From positions 1 through 64,000 of the forward strand of contig CAZKRU010000010.1 of the NCBI GenBank assembly GCA_964555235.1: a stretch of DNA of 64,000 bases. The letters run 5' to 3'. Position 1 is the stretch's first letter. Every line of letters begins with the position of its first letter. The translations under genes were made by a program, and so were the position numbers. Below the pieces are notes generated by a model, which worked only from the letters and a program-made list of their open reading frames with translations, was not told the DNA's origin and ran no database searches. The stretch comes from CAZKRU01 sp964555235 (GTDB taxonomy: Bacteria > Verrucomicrobiota > Verrucomicrobiia > Methylacidiphilales > CAMAQI01). Of the stretch, positions 42,205 to 51,100 are shown one piece after another.

Positions 42205-42927
42205 TCAAACTTCCCCTAAATGGCTGCGAAGAATTTTTTCGAGTTCCTTCGGTTTTAACACTTCAATGCTTTTCCCTCGGATTTTAATCAATTTTAGATC
42301 TCTATATTTCGCAAAAGTTCGAGAGAGGGTTTCCGCTCGTGTACTCAGTTCCGCCGCAAGAACGGCCTTACTGGTTTCGAGCTCGATGTGTGTCGGCTGG
42401 TTCGAGATGGGACGCGGGCATCGTTTGATGAGCCAATTCGCCAATCGCGTTTCTACATCTTTGAGAGTAAGATCGTCTAGGGCACCGACAAGCACTCGTA
42501 GGTGTTGGCTCATCGAGGCTAACATTCGGAGTGAGAGATCCGGGCGTAATTTAAGAAGATTTAAAATTTCACGTTTTGGAACGAGAATGACGTTACTGGC
42601 TTCAACGGCTCGGGAATCCGCGGGGTATCCCGTTTCCGTGGCGAGCGTTGCTTCTGCAAAGGATTCCCCGGGACGAAAAAGGTGAATCACTTGTTCTTTT
42701 CCGGAAGCGCCGAGCCGATGGACGTTAATGGCTCCTGAGCGAACGATATAAAATCCCTCAGAGGGACCTCCCTCATGAAAAAGATATTCGCCTTTTGAAA
42801 GGTGTTTTGAAATCGAGAACGCAGCGATCGTCTCAAGGTCTTCCGCTGGGAGCCCGGTGAACAGCGCGCAGGAGCGGAGTGAGGCGACAATTCCGACGAC
42901 TCGCATGGAGCTGGTGGGGATAGCCAT
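42205..42927 (-). CDS. Crp/Fnr-family regulator, Dnr-like
   Basis: A 240-residue protein. The cyclic-nucleotide-binding fold spans about 15-135 (LFTGLPAEDLETIAAFS, then GEYLFHEGGPSEGFYIVRSG) and the C-terminal helix-turn-helix has recognition helix RAETLSRTF. E199, S202 and R203 are the residues that read TTGAT-N4-ATCAA in Fnr. The only cysteines are C20 and C170, so the Fnr [4Fe-4S] sensor is missing. Heme/NO sensing as in Dnr proteins is the likely alternative, but no ligand can be read from sequence. It is the best candidate for the six boxes found between 36383 and 57172. A small gene-free gap (42083-42204) separates it from convergent mqnC. Confidence 0.88.
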   Translation of the reverse strand: MAIPTSSMRVVGIVASLRSCALFTGLPAEDLETIAAFSISKHLSKGEYLFHEGGPSEGFYIVRSGAINVHRLGASGKEQVIHLFRPGESFAEATLATETGYPADSRAVEASNVILVPKREILNLLKLRPDLSLRMLASMSQHLRVLVGALDDLTLKDVETRLANWLIKRCPRPISNQPTHIELETSKAVLAAELSTRAETLSRTFAKYRDLKLIKIRGKSIEVLKPKELEKILRSHLGEV

Positions 42928-43000
42928 AAGTTATTTTAGAAGAGATATGGAAGCGTGTCAGTCAAAAACGTGTGATCCATAAGCTTGCGCTTGCAGCTTA

Positions 43001-43291
43001 TTAAAGAGTTTTATTGGAATGATTGGCGGCGGGCGATCTCGTGGACGGTTTAGGAGTATCCACGTTTTTCCAGAAACGAACAACCCAGGTCCCATCTGTT
43101 TGGTGCTCAACTCGATTCAAAAAACCTTCGCTGCCGAGTTTTTCAATCAGAGGAGAAGGCAAGAAAGGAGCGATCAACTCGAGGCCTTCTTGAGATTTCA
43201 GAGCGTCGACTTTTTTGCGAATGACCGAATAAGGCTCTAGGCCCTTTTTCAGGAGAGCACGCACATCTAATTCTTGAAAATGAAGATTCAA
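43001..43291 (-). CDS. DUF2249 protein
   Basis: A 96-residue protein with ELDVRALLKKGLEPYSVIRK and LELIAPFLPSPLIEKLGSEGF, then TDGTWVVRFWK: a single DUF2249 domain with a Pro/Ser-rich tail. It starts at TTG 43291; an in-frame stop 25 bases upstream rules out an earlier start. It ends the operon begun at 45489, 38 bases after the MIP18 gene. Confidence 0.75.
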   Translation of the reverse strand: MNLHFQELDVRALLKKGLEPYSVIRKKVDALKSQEGLELIAPFLPSPLIEKLGSEGFLNRVEHQTDGTWVVRFWKNVDTPKPSTRSPAANHSNKTL

Positions 43292-43329
43292 TTGGAGAGC
43301 CTTATGGATTGGAGTTTAGCTGATTTGAT

Positions 43330-43632
43330 TTAAATAGGCAAGTCATCGGCAATCATCGCTGGATTCCATGGGGGATCCCAGGTCAATAAAACTTCGACGT
43401 GCTCCACGTTTGGAATATCTTCCACGGAACTTTTAACGGCGTTGACGATGAATTCACCAAGAGGACAGCCTGGCGTTGTGAGGGTCATCTGAATGGAAAC
43501 GTTACCGTTATCTAAATGAACCCCATAGATCAATCCAAGATCCACAATATTGACATGGAGTTCTGGGTCGATCACACGTTGCAGAGCTCGCCAGACTTTT
43601 TCTTCGAGAAAGGATTGCAGCGGGGAGTTCAT
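43330..43632 (-). CDS. MIP18/DUF59-family metal-sulfur cluster assembly factor
   Basis: A 100-residue protein with VIDPELHVNIVDLGLIYGV and LTTPGCPLGEFI, the conserved core of the SufT/PaaD-like family that helps deliver Fe-S clusters. The frame runs on to 43806, but the family begins at the Met encoded at 43632, which overlaps the upstream membrane-protein gene (ATGA). Its place with sufS and sufU fits Fe-S assembly. Confidence 0.88.
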   Translation of the reverse strand: MNSPLQSFLEEKVWRALQRVIDPELHVNIVDLGLIYGVHLDNGNVSIQMTLTTPGCPLGEFIVNAVKSSVEDIPNVEHVEVLLTWDPPWNPAMIADDLPI

Positions 43633-44933
43633 GTCGCAAGGGCCGATTGAGGGGACGTTGCGGTTACGGGGGCCCAGAGATGACGAAAAACAAGGCCATT
43701 GTGGATGAGAAAAAGAGCGATGGCTGCCCCCAGGAAGAGAGCCCCTCCTTGAGTGAGCGTAAGGTCTCGATGAAAACCTCCCCAGCCTAGAAGGAGAATT
43801 CCGCAAAGATAAAGGGGCTGCAGGAGGCGTAGAAGAATTTCAGGGGCCAGTTCATTCAGTGGTGGGACCGGAGAGCGACCAAGCCAAGGGCCGTAGCGAT
43901 AATACCAGATGAGGAAGGGAAAAATTTTATTAAACATCCCGATAATGCTGAGGCTGATTACGCCGAGGATTCCCCAGAGTCCATAAACACCCTCAAGCTG
44001 GCGAAGGGAATTCGTTTCTTCGGAATGAGGCCAGGCAAGGGTAAGGCCGATAATCGTGATGGGAATGAGAAGTAAGAGACCGGAAAGAAAAGTGCGTAAC
44101 GAGGGGTCTAGCTTTCTCCGCTTGCGAGCTTGGAGTATTGCTGTAATTTCAATTCCATAAACCACAAGGCCGCCGGAGATCAACACGGCACAAGCGAATC
44201 GCGCTACCTCCTGTTGAAGCATAATCGCCCAAAAAAGCCAGGCGATACCGGTATGAATCATTCCAAAGACGAGCCAGACGCGAGGGACGCTTTGTATTTC
44301 AGAGAGAATAAACATCGGCAGAAGCCGAAAGGAAACGCCGAGTAAGAGGGAAAGAAAGATCCCGATTATTCCGAGATGTGCATGTGCATGCATCGCGCCA
44401 CCTCTCCATGCGACGGGGAAAAATGTGGGCCAAAATTTGGAGAGCGAAACCCAAAGTCCGAATCCCATGGTAAGTACGAGCCAGAACATCGATAGAATGA
44501 TAAAGAAGGAAACAGGATTCGGTTTGGGAATGGTTTGAAGGGTTCGGAGAATATTATAAACGAAGAGAATCATTCCGAAAAAAAGGAGAGATCCGAAGTG
44601 TCCGACTTGTTTGAGGTCCCAGAGGGCAAAGAAAATAACCATTCCCGTCACACCCAGGCAATGACACGCCAGATGCGACTGAGCGAGACGCTCGTTGTGA
44701 AGGCGTGTTTCAAGAACGACCGGAGCAAGTTGATAGAGCGAGCCGAAGAGGATAGAGAGTAGAAACCCAAGGACAAAGAGATGTGTCATCGAGACGATGC
44801 GAGGGGAATAGTGATAAGCAATGATTAGATTTGGCTCAAGAATGATCCAAACACTTCCGCCGGCGAGGCAGAGGAGTCCATAGATAAAAAAAGGAAGCGG
44901 AACGCGAAAGGAAGGGGAATATTTCTGCGACAT
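43629..44933 (-). CDS. NnrS / heme-copper-oxidase subunit I-like membrane protein
   Basis: A 434-residue protein with about 12 membrane helices. Conserved His residues lie in VSMTHLFVLGF, RGGAMHAHAHLGIIG and LVFGMIHTG. This is the general pattern of NnrS or of the cbb3-subunit-I-like proteins seen in denitrification clusters, which bind heme and respond to NO. The precise role is unknown. I chose ATG 44933 over the longer frame to 45059. It lies 40 bases after the double-DUF2249 gene and overlaps the MIP18 gene. Confidence 0.75.
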   Translation of the reverse strand: MSQKYSPSFRVPLPFFIYGLLCLAGGSVWIILEPNLIIAYHYSPRIVSMTHLFVLGFLLSILFGSLYQLAPVVLETRLHNERLAQSHLACHCLGVTGMVIFFALWDLKQVGHFGSLLFFGMILFVYNILRTLQTIPKPNPVSFFIILSMFWLVLTMGFGLWVSLSKFWPTFFPVAWRGGAMHAHAHLGIIGIFLSLLLGVSFRLLPMFILSEIQSVPRVWLVFGMIHTGIAWLFWAIMLQQEVARFACAVLISGGLVVYGIEITAILQARKRRKLDPSLRTFLSGLLLLIPITIIGLTLAWPHSEETNSLRQLEGVYGLWGILGVISLSIIGMFNKIFPFLIWYYRYGPWLGRSPVPPLNELAPEILLRLLQPLYLCGILLLGWGGFHRDLTLTQGGALFLGAAIALFLIHNGLVFRHLWAPVTATSPQSALAT

Positions 44934-44973
44934 AGCGGTTCGTTCCGTCGGATAGCGTTGCTGGCACCCTCGC

Positions 44974-45489
44974 TTAATTTCGCTGGAAAAGAGTGATCCA
45001 GCTTCCATCGGTTTGCTCGTGGGTTTCATGGGTAGCGCCGCGACTTTCGAGGGCGTCAATGAGATGAATTGGTCGGCGCTCAGTCCTTACTGAAATAACG
45101 GTTCCTTGCGGTTCCGCTTCGAAGGCTTGCAACGCCTTGACCAAAGGCTCTGGAGGTTCGAGGTGACGAAGATCGATTTCAAGATGAGGAGGCGATAAAG
45201 ATGGAGCAAACGAATGAGGCGCGACGGAAGGGGGAGTGAAACCTCCATCGAGATCACGTTGAATAATACTTTCCCAGTGCTTGTCTGCGATTGTATTCGA
45301 TTGAATGCTGAAAAATGGAGGCTTGAGAAAGGAGAATAGCGGAGTGGGCTCAAAAGGAGTGATTAATCGGAGTTTGGAGCCAGGCTTGAGGTCGTGAAGG
45401 GCTTGCATGATTTTATCGAACGGCGCCTCCTTCCGTTGAATCGCTTCACGCACATCCAGTGTGAGTGGAGGGATCGATGCGTTTATCAT
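44974..45489 (-). CDS. Tandem DUF2249 protein
   Basis: A 171-residue protein with two DUF2249-like domains. The N-terminal one has LDVREAIQRKEAPFDKIMQ and LRLITPFEPTPLFSFL; the C-terminal one has IDLRHLEPPEPLVKALQAF and ends TDGSWITLFQRN. A poorly conserved linker of about 40 residues with SPSLSPP joins them. It heads an operon with the NnrS-like, MIP18 and single-DUF2249 genes. The Fnr-type box at 45525-45538 is centred 42.5 bases before the start. Confidence 0.8.
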   Translation of the reverse strand: MINASIPPLTLDVREAIQRKEAPFDKIMQALHDLKPGSKLRLITPFEPTPLFSFLKPPFFSIQSNTIADKHWESIIQRDLDGGFTPPSVAPHSFAPSLSPPHLEIDLRHLEPPEPLVKALQAFEAEPQGTVISVRTERRPIHLIDALESRGATHETHEQTDGSWITLFQRN

Positions 45490-45524
45490 GAGATCAATCC
45501 TAACGTGCTGCCGGAGAAATGACG

Positions 45525-45538
45525 TTGATGCAGATCAA
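45525..45538. promoter_or_regulatory. Fnr/Dnr-type box between sufU and the DUF2249 operon
   Basis: TTGAT-GCAG-ATCAA, a perfect consensus in the 52-base gap. A class II promoter would start within one base of the ATG at 45489. Confidence 0.8.
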
Positions 45539-45541
45539 GAC

Positions 45542-45976
45542 TTAAGACTTTAAGGTCAGAGCGTCTTGAAGTGCGTGCCATGGAAGGGTGGCGCATTTGA
45601 TGCGTGCGGGAAATTGTTGAACCCCTTTCAGTGCTTGGATTTCTCCCTGGGTTTTCCAGAAATCAGGATTTTCTTGGGAGGCTGTCATCTCTGACAAAAG
45701 ATCGTGAGCGATCGTTTGTCCTTCTAGAACGGGCTTTCCTAGGCACCGCTTGCACATCATGGAGGCCGAGGCTTTGCAGATGGCGCAGCAGTTTCCTTGA
45801 AATGAAATTTTCTCAATGGTTTGATTTGTGGTTTTAACAAAAATCATCACGCGATCACCGCAGAGTGGATTGTTTCCAGAACCACATCCGGTGGCATCTT
45901 CTAAAAGATGGAAGTGGTGGGGGTGCTGGTTGTGCTGAAGGATTATTTCTTGATAGAGTTCACTCGATGGGTTCAT
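45542..45976 (-). CDS. sufU: SufU-type Fe-S scaffold / sulfur acceptor
   Basis: A 144-residue protein with ELYQEIILQHNQHPHHF, then GSGNNPLCGDR, FQGNCCAICKASASMM and KCATLPW. These hold the Cys and Asp residues that bind zinc and accept sulfur from SufS. The start is ATG 45976, four bases after sufS; the longer frame to 46096 overlaps sufS and is not supported. No sufBCD is in the window. Confidence 0.93.
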   Translation of the reverse strand: MNPSSELYQEIILQHNQHPHHFHLLEDATGCGSGNNPLCGDRVMIFVKTTNQTIEKISFQGNCCAICKASASMMCKRCLGKPVLEGQTIAHDLLSEMTASQENPDFWKTQGEIQALKGVQQFPARIKCATLPWHALQDALTLKS

Positions 45977-45980
45977 AGAT

Positions 45981-47222
45981 TTAGACCTTAAAAAGTTGGA
46001 CGGCCTTTTCAATAGAGCCAATGGCTCGATCAATTTCTTTGCGGGTGTTATAAAAAGCGAGAGAGATTCGAGAAGTATTGGAAATACCGAGAGCACTCAT
46101 TAACGGCTGTGCGCAATGGTTGCCGGCACGGATCGCAATGCCATCTTGGTCGAGGAGGGTCGCGAGATCGTGAGGATGAATGTTGGGAAGAGAGAAGGAG
46201 ATGAGAGGGACTTTTTTTTGAGGGCGACCATGAATGAGAAGCGTTGGGATCCTTAAAAGTTTCTCAGTGGTGTAGCGAAGGAGATCTTGCTCAAAGGATT
46301 CCAGAGAGCCGGGGACGAACTGAGAGAGAAAATCAAAGGCAGCAGCTAGTCCAATTACCTCAGCAATGGGAGGGGTTCCTGCTTCGAATTTCATGGGAGG
46401 TTTTTGGAAGGAGGTCTTTGCAAAAGAGACAAGGTCCACCATATCTCCGCCACCGATAAATGGAGGAAATGAGTCGAGCCATCTCCTTTTTGCATAGAGA
46501 ACTCCGATCCCCGTGGGTCCAAACATTTTGTGCCCAGAGAAGGCATAAAAGTCGCAGTCGAGGTCTTGGAGATCAATGGGGAAGTGCGGGAGGGCTTGGG
46601 CGCCGTCAACGAGAAGAGGAATCCCGCGTGCGTGTGCGATCTTTGAGATCAACTCAATCGGGTTGATCGTTCCAAGAACATTGGATGCGTGACTGACGGC
46701 AATAAGACGAGTTTTCGGGCCAATCATCGTCTCTAAGGCATCAAGATCGAGATCTCCTTCGTGAGTAAGTGGGATGGGACGGAGGGTGACCCCTCGAGGA
46801 ACCGCGTGAAGTTGCCAAGGGACGATGTTCGCGTGGTGCTCCATTGTGGAAAGGAGAATTTCGTCCCCCGACTTAAGTTCAGAAGCAGAAAAACAAAAAG
46901 CAACGAGATTAATCGCTTCGGTAGTTCCACGAACGAAAATTATTTCCTCTCGATGAGGGGCGTGGAGCGCTTCGGCAATGCGGTCTCTCGCGGCTTCGTA
47001 GGCGAAAGAAGCCTCCATACTTAGGGTGTGAACACCGCGATGAATATTTCCCCCATGGTGTCGGTGATGGTTGTCTATGGAAAACAGAACGGATTCAGGT
47101 TTGGGCGTGGTGGAGGCATTATCAAAATAGGCAAGGGGCTCTCCATGAATTTGCCGCTTTAGAAGCGGAAAAAAATCACGAGCCGAAGCAGGAAGAAGGA
47201 GCTTCTTAGGCGAATCAGTCAT
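45981..47222 (-). CDS. sufS: Cysteine desulfurase SufS
   Basis: A 413-residue PLP enzyme that takes sulfur from cysteine. LAYFDNASTTPKP marks the N-terminus, the PLP lysine is in FSGHKMFGPTG, and the active-site Cys is in RAGNHCAQPLM. It pairs with sufU. The box at 47257-47270 is centred 41.5 bases before the start codon, so it appears to be induced with the nar operon, which reads in the opposite direction from the same gap. Confidence 0.95.
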   Translation of the reverse strand: MTDSPKKLLLPASARDFFPLLKRQIHGEPLAYFDNASTTPKPESVLFSIDNHHRHHGGNIHRGVHTLSMEASFAYEAARDRIAEALHAPHREEIIFVRGTTEAINLVAFCFSASELKSGDEILLSTMEHHANIVPWQLHAVPRGVTLRPIPLTHEGDLDLDALETMIGPKTRLIAVSHASNVLGTINPIELISKIAHARGIPLLVDGAQALPHFPIDLQDLDCDFYAFSGHKMFGPTGIGVLYAKRRWLDSFPPFIGGGDMVDLVSFAKTSFQKPPMKFEAGTPPIAEVIGLAAAFDFLSQFVPGSLESFEQDLLRYTTEKLLRIPTLLIHGRPQKKVPLISFSLPNIHPHDLATLLDQDGIAIRAGNHCAQPLMSALGISNTSRISLAFYNTRKEIDRAIGSIEKAVQLFKV

Positions 47223-47256
47223 GACTCCTTATTAATGAGATTGTGAGATGAGAGCA

Positions 47257-47270
47257 TTGATATGAATCAA
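47257..47270. promoter_or_regulatory. Fnr/Dnr-type box for sufS
   Basis: TTGAT-ATGA-ATCAA, perfect consensus, centred 41.5 bases from the sufS ATG. Confidence 0.82.
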
Positions 47271-47333
47271 AAGGTAGTGAATCTGGGGAAATCAAGCAAG
47301 GAATCGGCGAAAGTTTTTTGCATCACGATAATA

Positions 47334-47347
47334 TTGACCTGCATCAA
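47334..47347. promoter_or_regulatory. Fnr/Dnr-type box for the nar operon
   Basis: TTGAC-CTGC-ATCAA, centred 40.5 bases from the narC GTG. A TAGTCA (47371-47376) fits a -10 hexamer. The same 14 bases recur upstream of narK. Confidence 0.82.
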
Positions 47348-47380
47348 GGCGTGAATATTTAAATGTGAAATAGTCAGTAC

Positions 47381-48169
47381 GTGAAACATTGGAAGGGCTA
47401 TCGCGCTTTTCGGAGTGCTCTCGTAGTGATTGGGGTGACAGGGTTGTTAGTGGCGCAAACTCCCGAGCCACCGATGCCTGAACCGAATCTCGACCCGGGT
47501 ACGACGAAATTTATGAGTAGTTGTGCCGGGTGTCATTCGCTCAATGGACAAAAGTTAACAGGGCCCTCCTTAAATACTGTGGGGGCTTGGGCCGTAGCAG
47601 ATCTCAAAGGGGGCATTAAAAGAATGGAGAAGCAAGTGGGCCCGCTGACGGAGATGGAGATTTCGCAACTGGTAGATTTTTTAAAGGCACCGGACATTTT
47701 AGAACGCGTGAAAAAAGAAGAAATGCGGATTTCGCTTCAATTCGCAGCAAAAATGGAGCCTGCGAATGCTCAGTTGGGGCGTGGGATTTATTGGGGGGGC
47801 GTACCGTTAAAAAATCATGGGCTCTCCTGTGCCGCTTGTCATACGGTAGAAGGACGGGGTGGAAATCTTGGGCCTGATCTGACGATGATCGCTTCTAAAA
47901 TGGGAGAGACCGCCTTGATCTCTGCGATTGAAAAGTCCTCCTTTAAAATTATGGAGCCGCATTATCGCGAGCGCCCTGTAACAAAACAGGAGGCGCGTCA
48001 TTTGGTTAAATATTTTGGAACGCTGTCTGCGGAGAATATTTCGAGGGAAAAACCGTATGACATGATCATTGGGTTGGCGAGTGCGGTGGTTTTGATGGGG
48101 TTGATGACGAGTTATTATGCTCGAGGTAAATTAGGTCAACGGCCGCGCCTGCAGCGGAGGAGGAAGTAA
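47381..48169 (+). CDS. narC: Diheme cytochrome c (NarC-like)
   Basis: A 262-residue membrane-tethered cytochrome. It has a signal/anchor at 12-26, heme sites C48-A-G-C51-H52 and C150-A-A-C153-H154, and a C-terminal helix (about 226-246, MIIGLASAVVLMGLMTSYYA). It is the first gene of the nar operon, as in Thermus, where NarC passes electrons between the nitrate reductase and periplasmic partners. The start is GTG 47381, with no ribosome site and very little room for a leader. It ends one base before narG. Confidence 0.88.
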   Translation: MKHWKGYRAFRSALVVIGVTGLLVAQTPEPPMPEPNLDPGTTKFMSSCAGCHSLNGQKLTGPSLNTVGAWAVADLKGGIKRMEKQVGPLTEMEISQLVDFLKAPDILERVKKEEMRISLQFAAKMEPANAQLGRGIYWGGVPLKNHGLSCAACHTVEGRGGNLGPDLTMIASKMGETALISAIEKSSFKIMEPHYRERPVTKQEARHLVKYFGTLSAENISREKPYDMIIGLASAVVLMGLMTSYYARGKLGQRPRLQRRRK

Positions 48170-48170
48170 C

Positions 48171-51100
48171 ATGAGCTGGATTCAAGACGTTTTTGCGCCG
48201 AAAGATCGAACGTGGGAAGATTTTTATCGAAATAGATGGGCTTATGATAAGAAGATCCGTAGTACGCACGGAGTAAATTGCACGGGGTCTTGCTCTTGGG
48301 AAATCTATGTCAAAAACGGGGTGGTGGTTTGGGAGTTGCAGGCGCTCGACTATCCGATTATTGATAAAACGATTCCTCCGTATGAGCCGAGAGGATGTCA
48401 GCGGGGGATTTCCTATTCTTGGTACATTTATAGCCCGATTCGAGTCAAGTATCCGTATGTTCGTGGCGTTTTAATTGACCTCTGGAGAAAGGCAAAACGA
48501 AAACATCCAGGGGATCCAGTGATGGCATGGCGTTCGATTGTTTCCGATGATGAGTCGAAAAAGAGTTATCAACAGGCGCGGGGAAAAGGGGGATTCCGAA
48601 GGTGTGCTTGGGCAGAGGTGAACGAACTGATTGCTGCGGCGAATTTATATACGGTTCAGCAATATGGGCCGGATCGAATTATCGGGTTTTCTCCAATTCC
48701 GGCGATGTCGATGATCAGTTACGCCGCAGGAGCACGCTTTTGCCAATTAATGGGCGGCACGTCGATGTCATTTTATGATTGGTATTGTGATCTTCCTCCG
48801 GCGTCTCCGGAAATTTGGGGAGAACAAACGGATGTTGCGGAGAGTGCGGACTGGTTTCACTCCAAATTTATTGCGGTGGTCGGATCCAACGTGCTCATGA
48901 CACGCACCCCTGATGCCCATTTTTTAGTTGAGGCGCGTCATGGTGGGACTAAGGTTGTGGTTTTCTCTCCCGATTTTAGTCAAACCTCTAAAGTTGCGGA
49001 TGAATGGGTGCCGCTTCATCAAGGCCAAGATGGCGCGTTTTGGATGGCGGTCGGACATGTCATTCTGAAAGAGGCGTACGCCGACCGCCTGGTGCCTGCT
49101 TTTCGTGATTATATGAAACGCTATACGGATGCGGCGTTTTTAGTGACGCTCGATTTGCAGCCTGATGGAACTTACCGTGCTGGGAAATTTTTAAGAGCGA
49201 GCCAAATTGAAGAGACGAAGGGGGAGGAAAACGCGGACTGGAAATTTTTCGTTGCGGATGAACACGATGGGTCGCTGAAAATGCCCAAGGGAGCTGTTGG
49301 TCACCGGTGGCAGAAGAAAAAGGGGGAGTGGAATTTAAAGCTGGAGGATTCGCGCACGGGAAAAGAAATTGATCCAGCGCTTTTTATCACTGAAAAAGAG
49401 ACGATTCCCGTGGGTGTTCCTGATTTTTCTGAAGGAACTAACGAGCGAATAATCCGTCGACACGTTCCTGTAAGAAAAGTCGAAGGGATTGAAGGGACAC
49501 TACTCGTTACGACAGTTCTAGAGCTTTACTTTGCTCAGTATGGCATCAACCGCGGATTAGAAGGGGAGTGGCCGTCGAGCTACGATGACGATACTCAGCC
49601 CTTTACTCCTGGTTGGCAGGAACGCTTTACTGGAGTGAAAGCAGAGGTAGCGGTTCGTTTTGCCAAGGAGTGGATCCAGACGGCAGAAATGACGGGGGGG
49701 CGTTGCAGTGTGATCATTGGAGCCGGGGTGAATCACTGGTATCATAATAATCTCATTTATCGAGCGGTGATTAATGCGTTAATGTTTTGCGGTTGTATCG
49801 GGAAAAACGGTGGAGGGCTCAATCATTACGTGGGGCAAGAAAAATTAGTCCCGCAAGCTTCATGGGCGCCGCTTGCCTTTGCTGCAGATTGGGGTGGTCC
49901 TCCTCGCCTTCAAAATTCCCCGTCATTTCACTATATGCATTCGGATCAGTGGCGTTACGATCGAAGCTTCAGCGAAATGTGTCCCGTCGGAGATGAGACC
50001 CACAGTATGGCGCACGGTCACACGGCTGATAAGCAGGCTTTAGCCGTTAGGCTCGGGTGGCTTCCTTGTTATCCGCAATTTACAGAAAGTAACTCGGACG
50101 TGATTCGGAAGGCGGAGGCATCTGGGGCAAAAACGGATCAAGAGATTATCGATCAAGTTGTGGATCGACTTAAATCGAGGAATTTAAAGTTTGCCATGGA
50201 AGATCCGGATCGTCCGGAATGCTTTCCTCGCGTCTGGTATATTTGGCGTGGTAACGCAATTATGTCCTCGGCGAAGGGACATGAGTATTTTCTGAAGCAC
50301 TATTTAGGAACGCATCATAATGCGATTGCAGAAGAGTGTGCCAAGGACGAGGTCAAGGAGGTAACGTGGCATGATCGTGTCGAGCACGGGAAAATGGATC
50401 TCATTGTCGATTTAAACTATCGAATGGATACCTCGGCTCTTTACTCAGACATTGTTCTTCCTGCGGCGACTTACTATGAGAAGCATGATTTAAATTCGAC
50501 GGATATGCATACTTTTATCCATCCCTTGCAACCCGCGGTTCCTCCGTGTTGGGAATCAAAAAGCGATTGGCAGATTTTTAGAGGCCTTGCGGAAGAAACG
50601 GGAAAACTGGCAAAGAAATATTTCCCAGAGCCAGTCAAAGACATCGTGGTTTCACCTCTGATGCATGATACGCCTGCGGAGATGGCGCAGCCCTCCATCC
50701 GAGATTGGGCAAAAGGCGAATGTGAGGCGATCCCTGGGAAAACGATGCCAAACTTCAAAGTAGTCATGCGAGACTACGCTAAACTCTACGAGAAATTTAT
50801 TTCGGTCGGCCCCAATTTTCGAAATAACGGACTCGCGCTACACGGTACTCACTACGAGGTCAGTGATGTTTATGACGAATATTTAAGTACTCATCCGCGA
50901 GAGAAATGGGGAGGCAACGAGTACGTCTCCTTGCGTCAGGATAAAGATGTCTGTGAAGTAATTCTGTATTTTGCAGCAGAAACAAACGGAGAGATGGCGC
51001 ATCGGGCATTCCTTGCAGAATCGATAAAAACGGGGATTGATCACACTCATCTCGCTGCTGGAAGTCGAGAGGTTCGCTATACCTTTGACGATCTTTGTGC

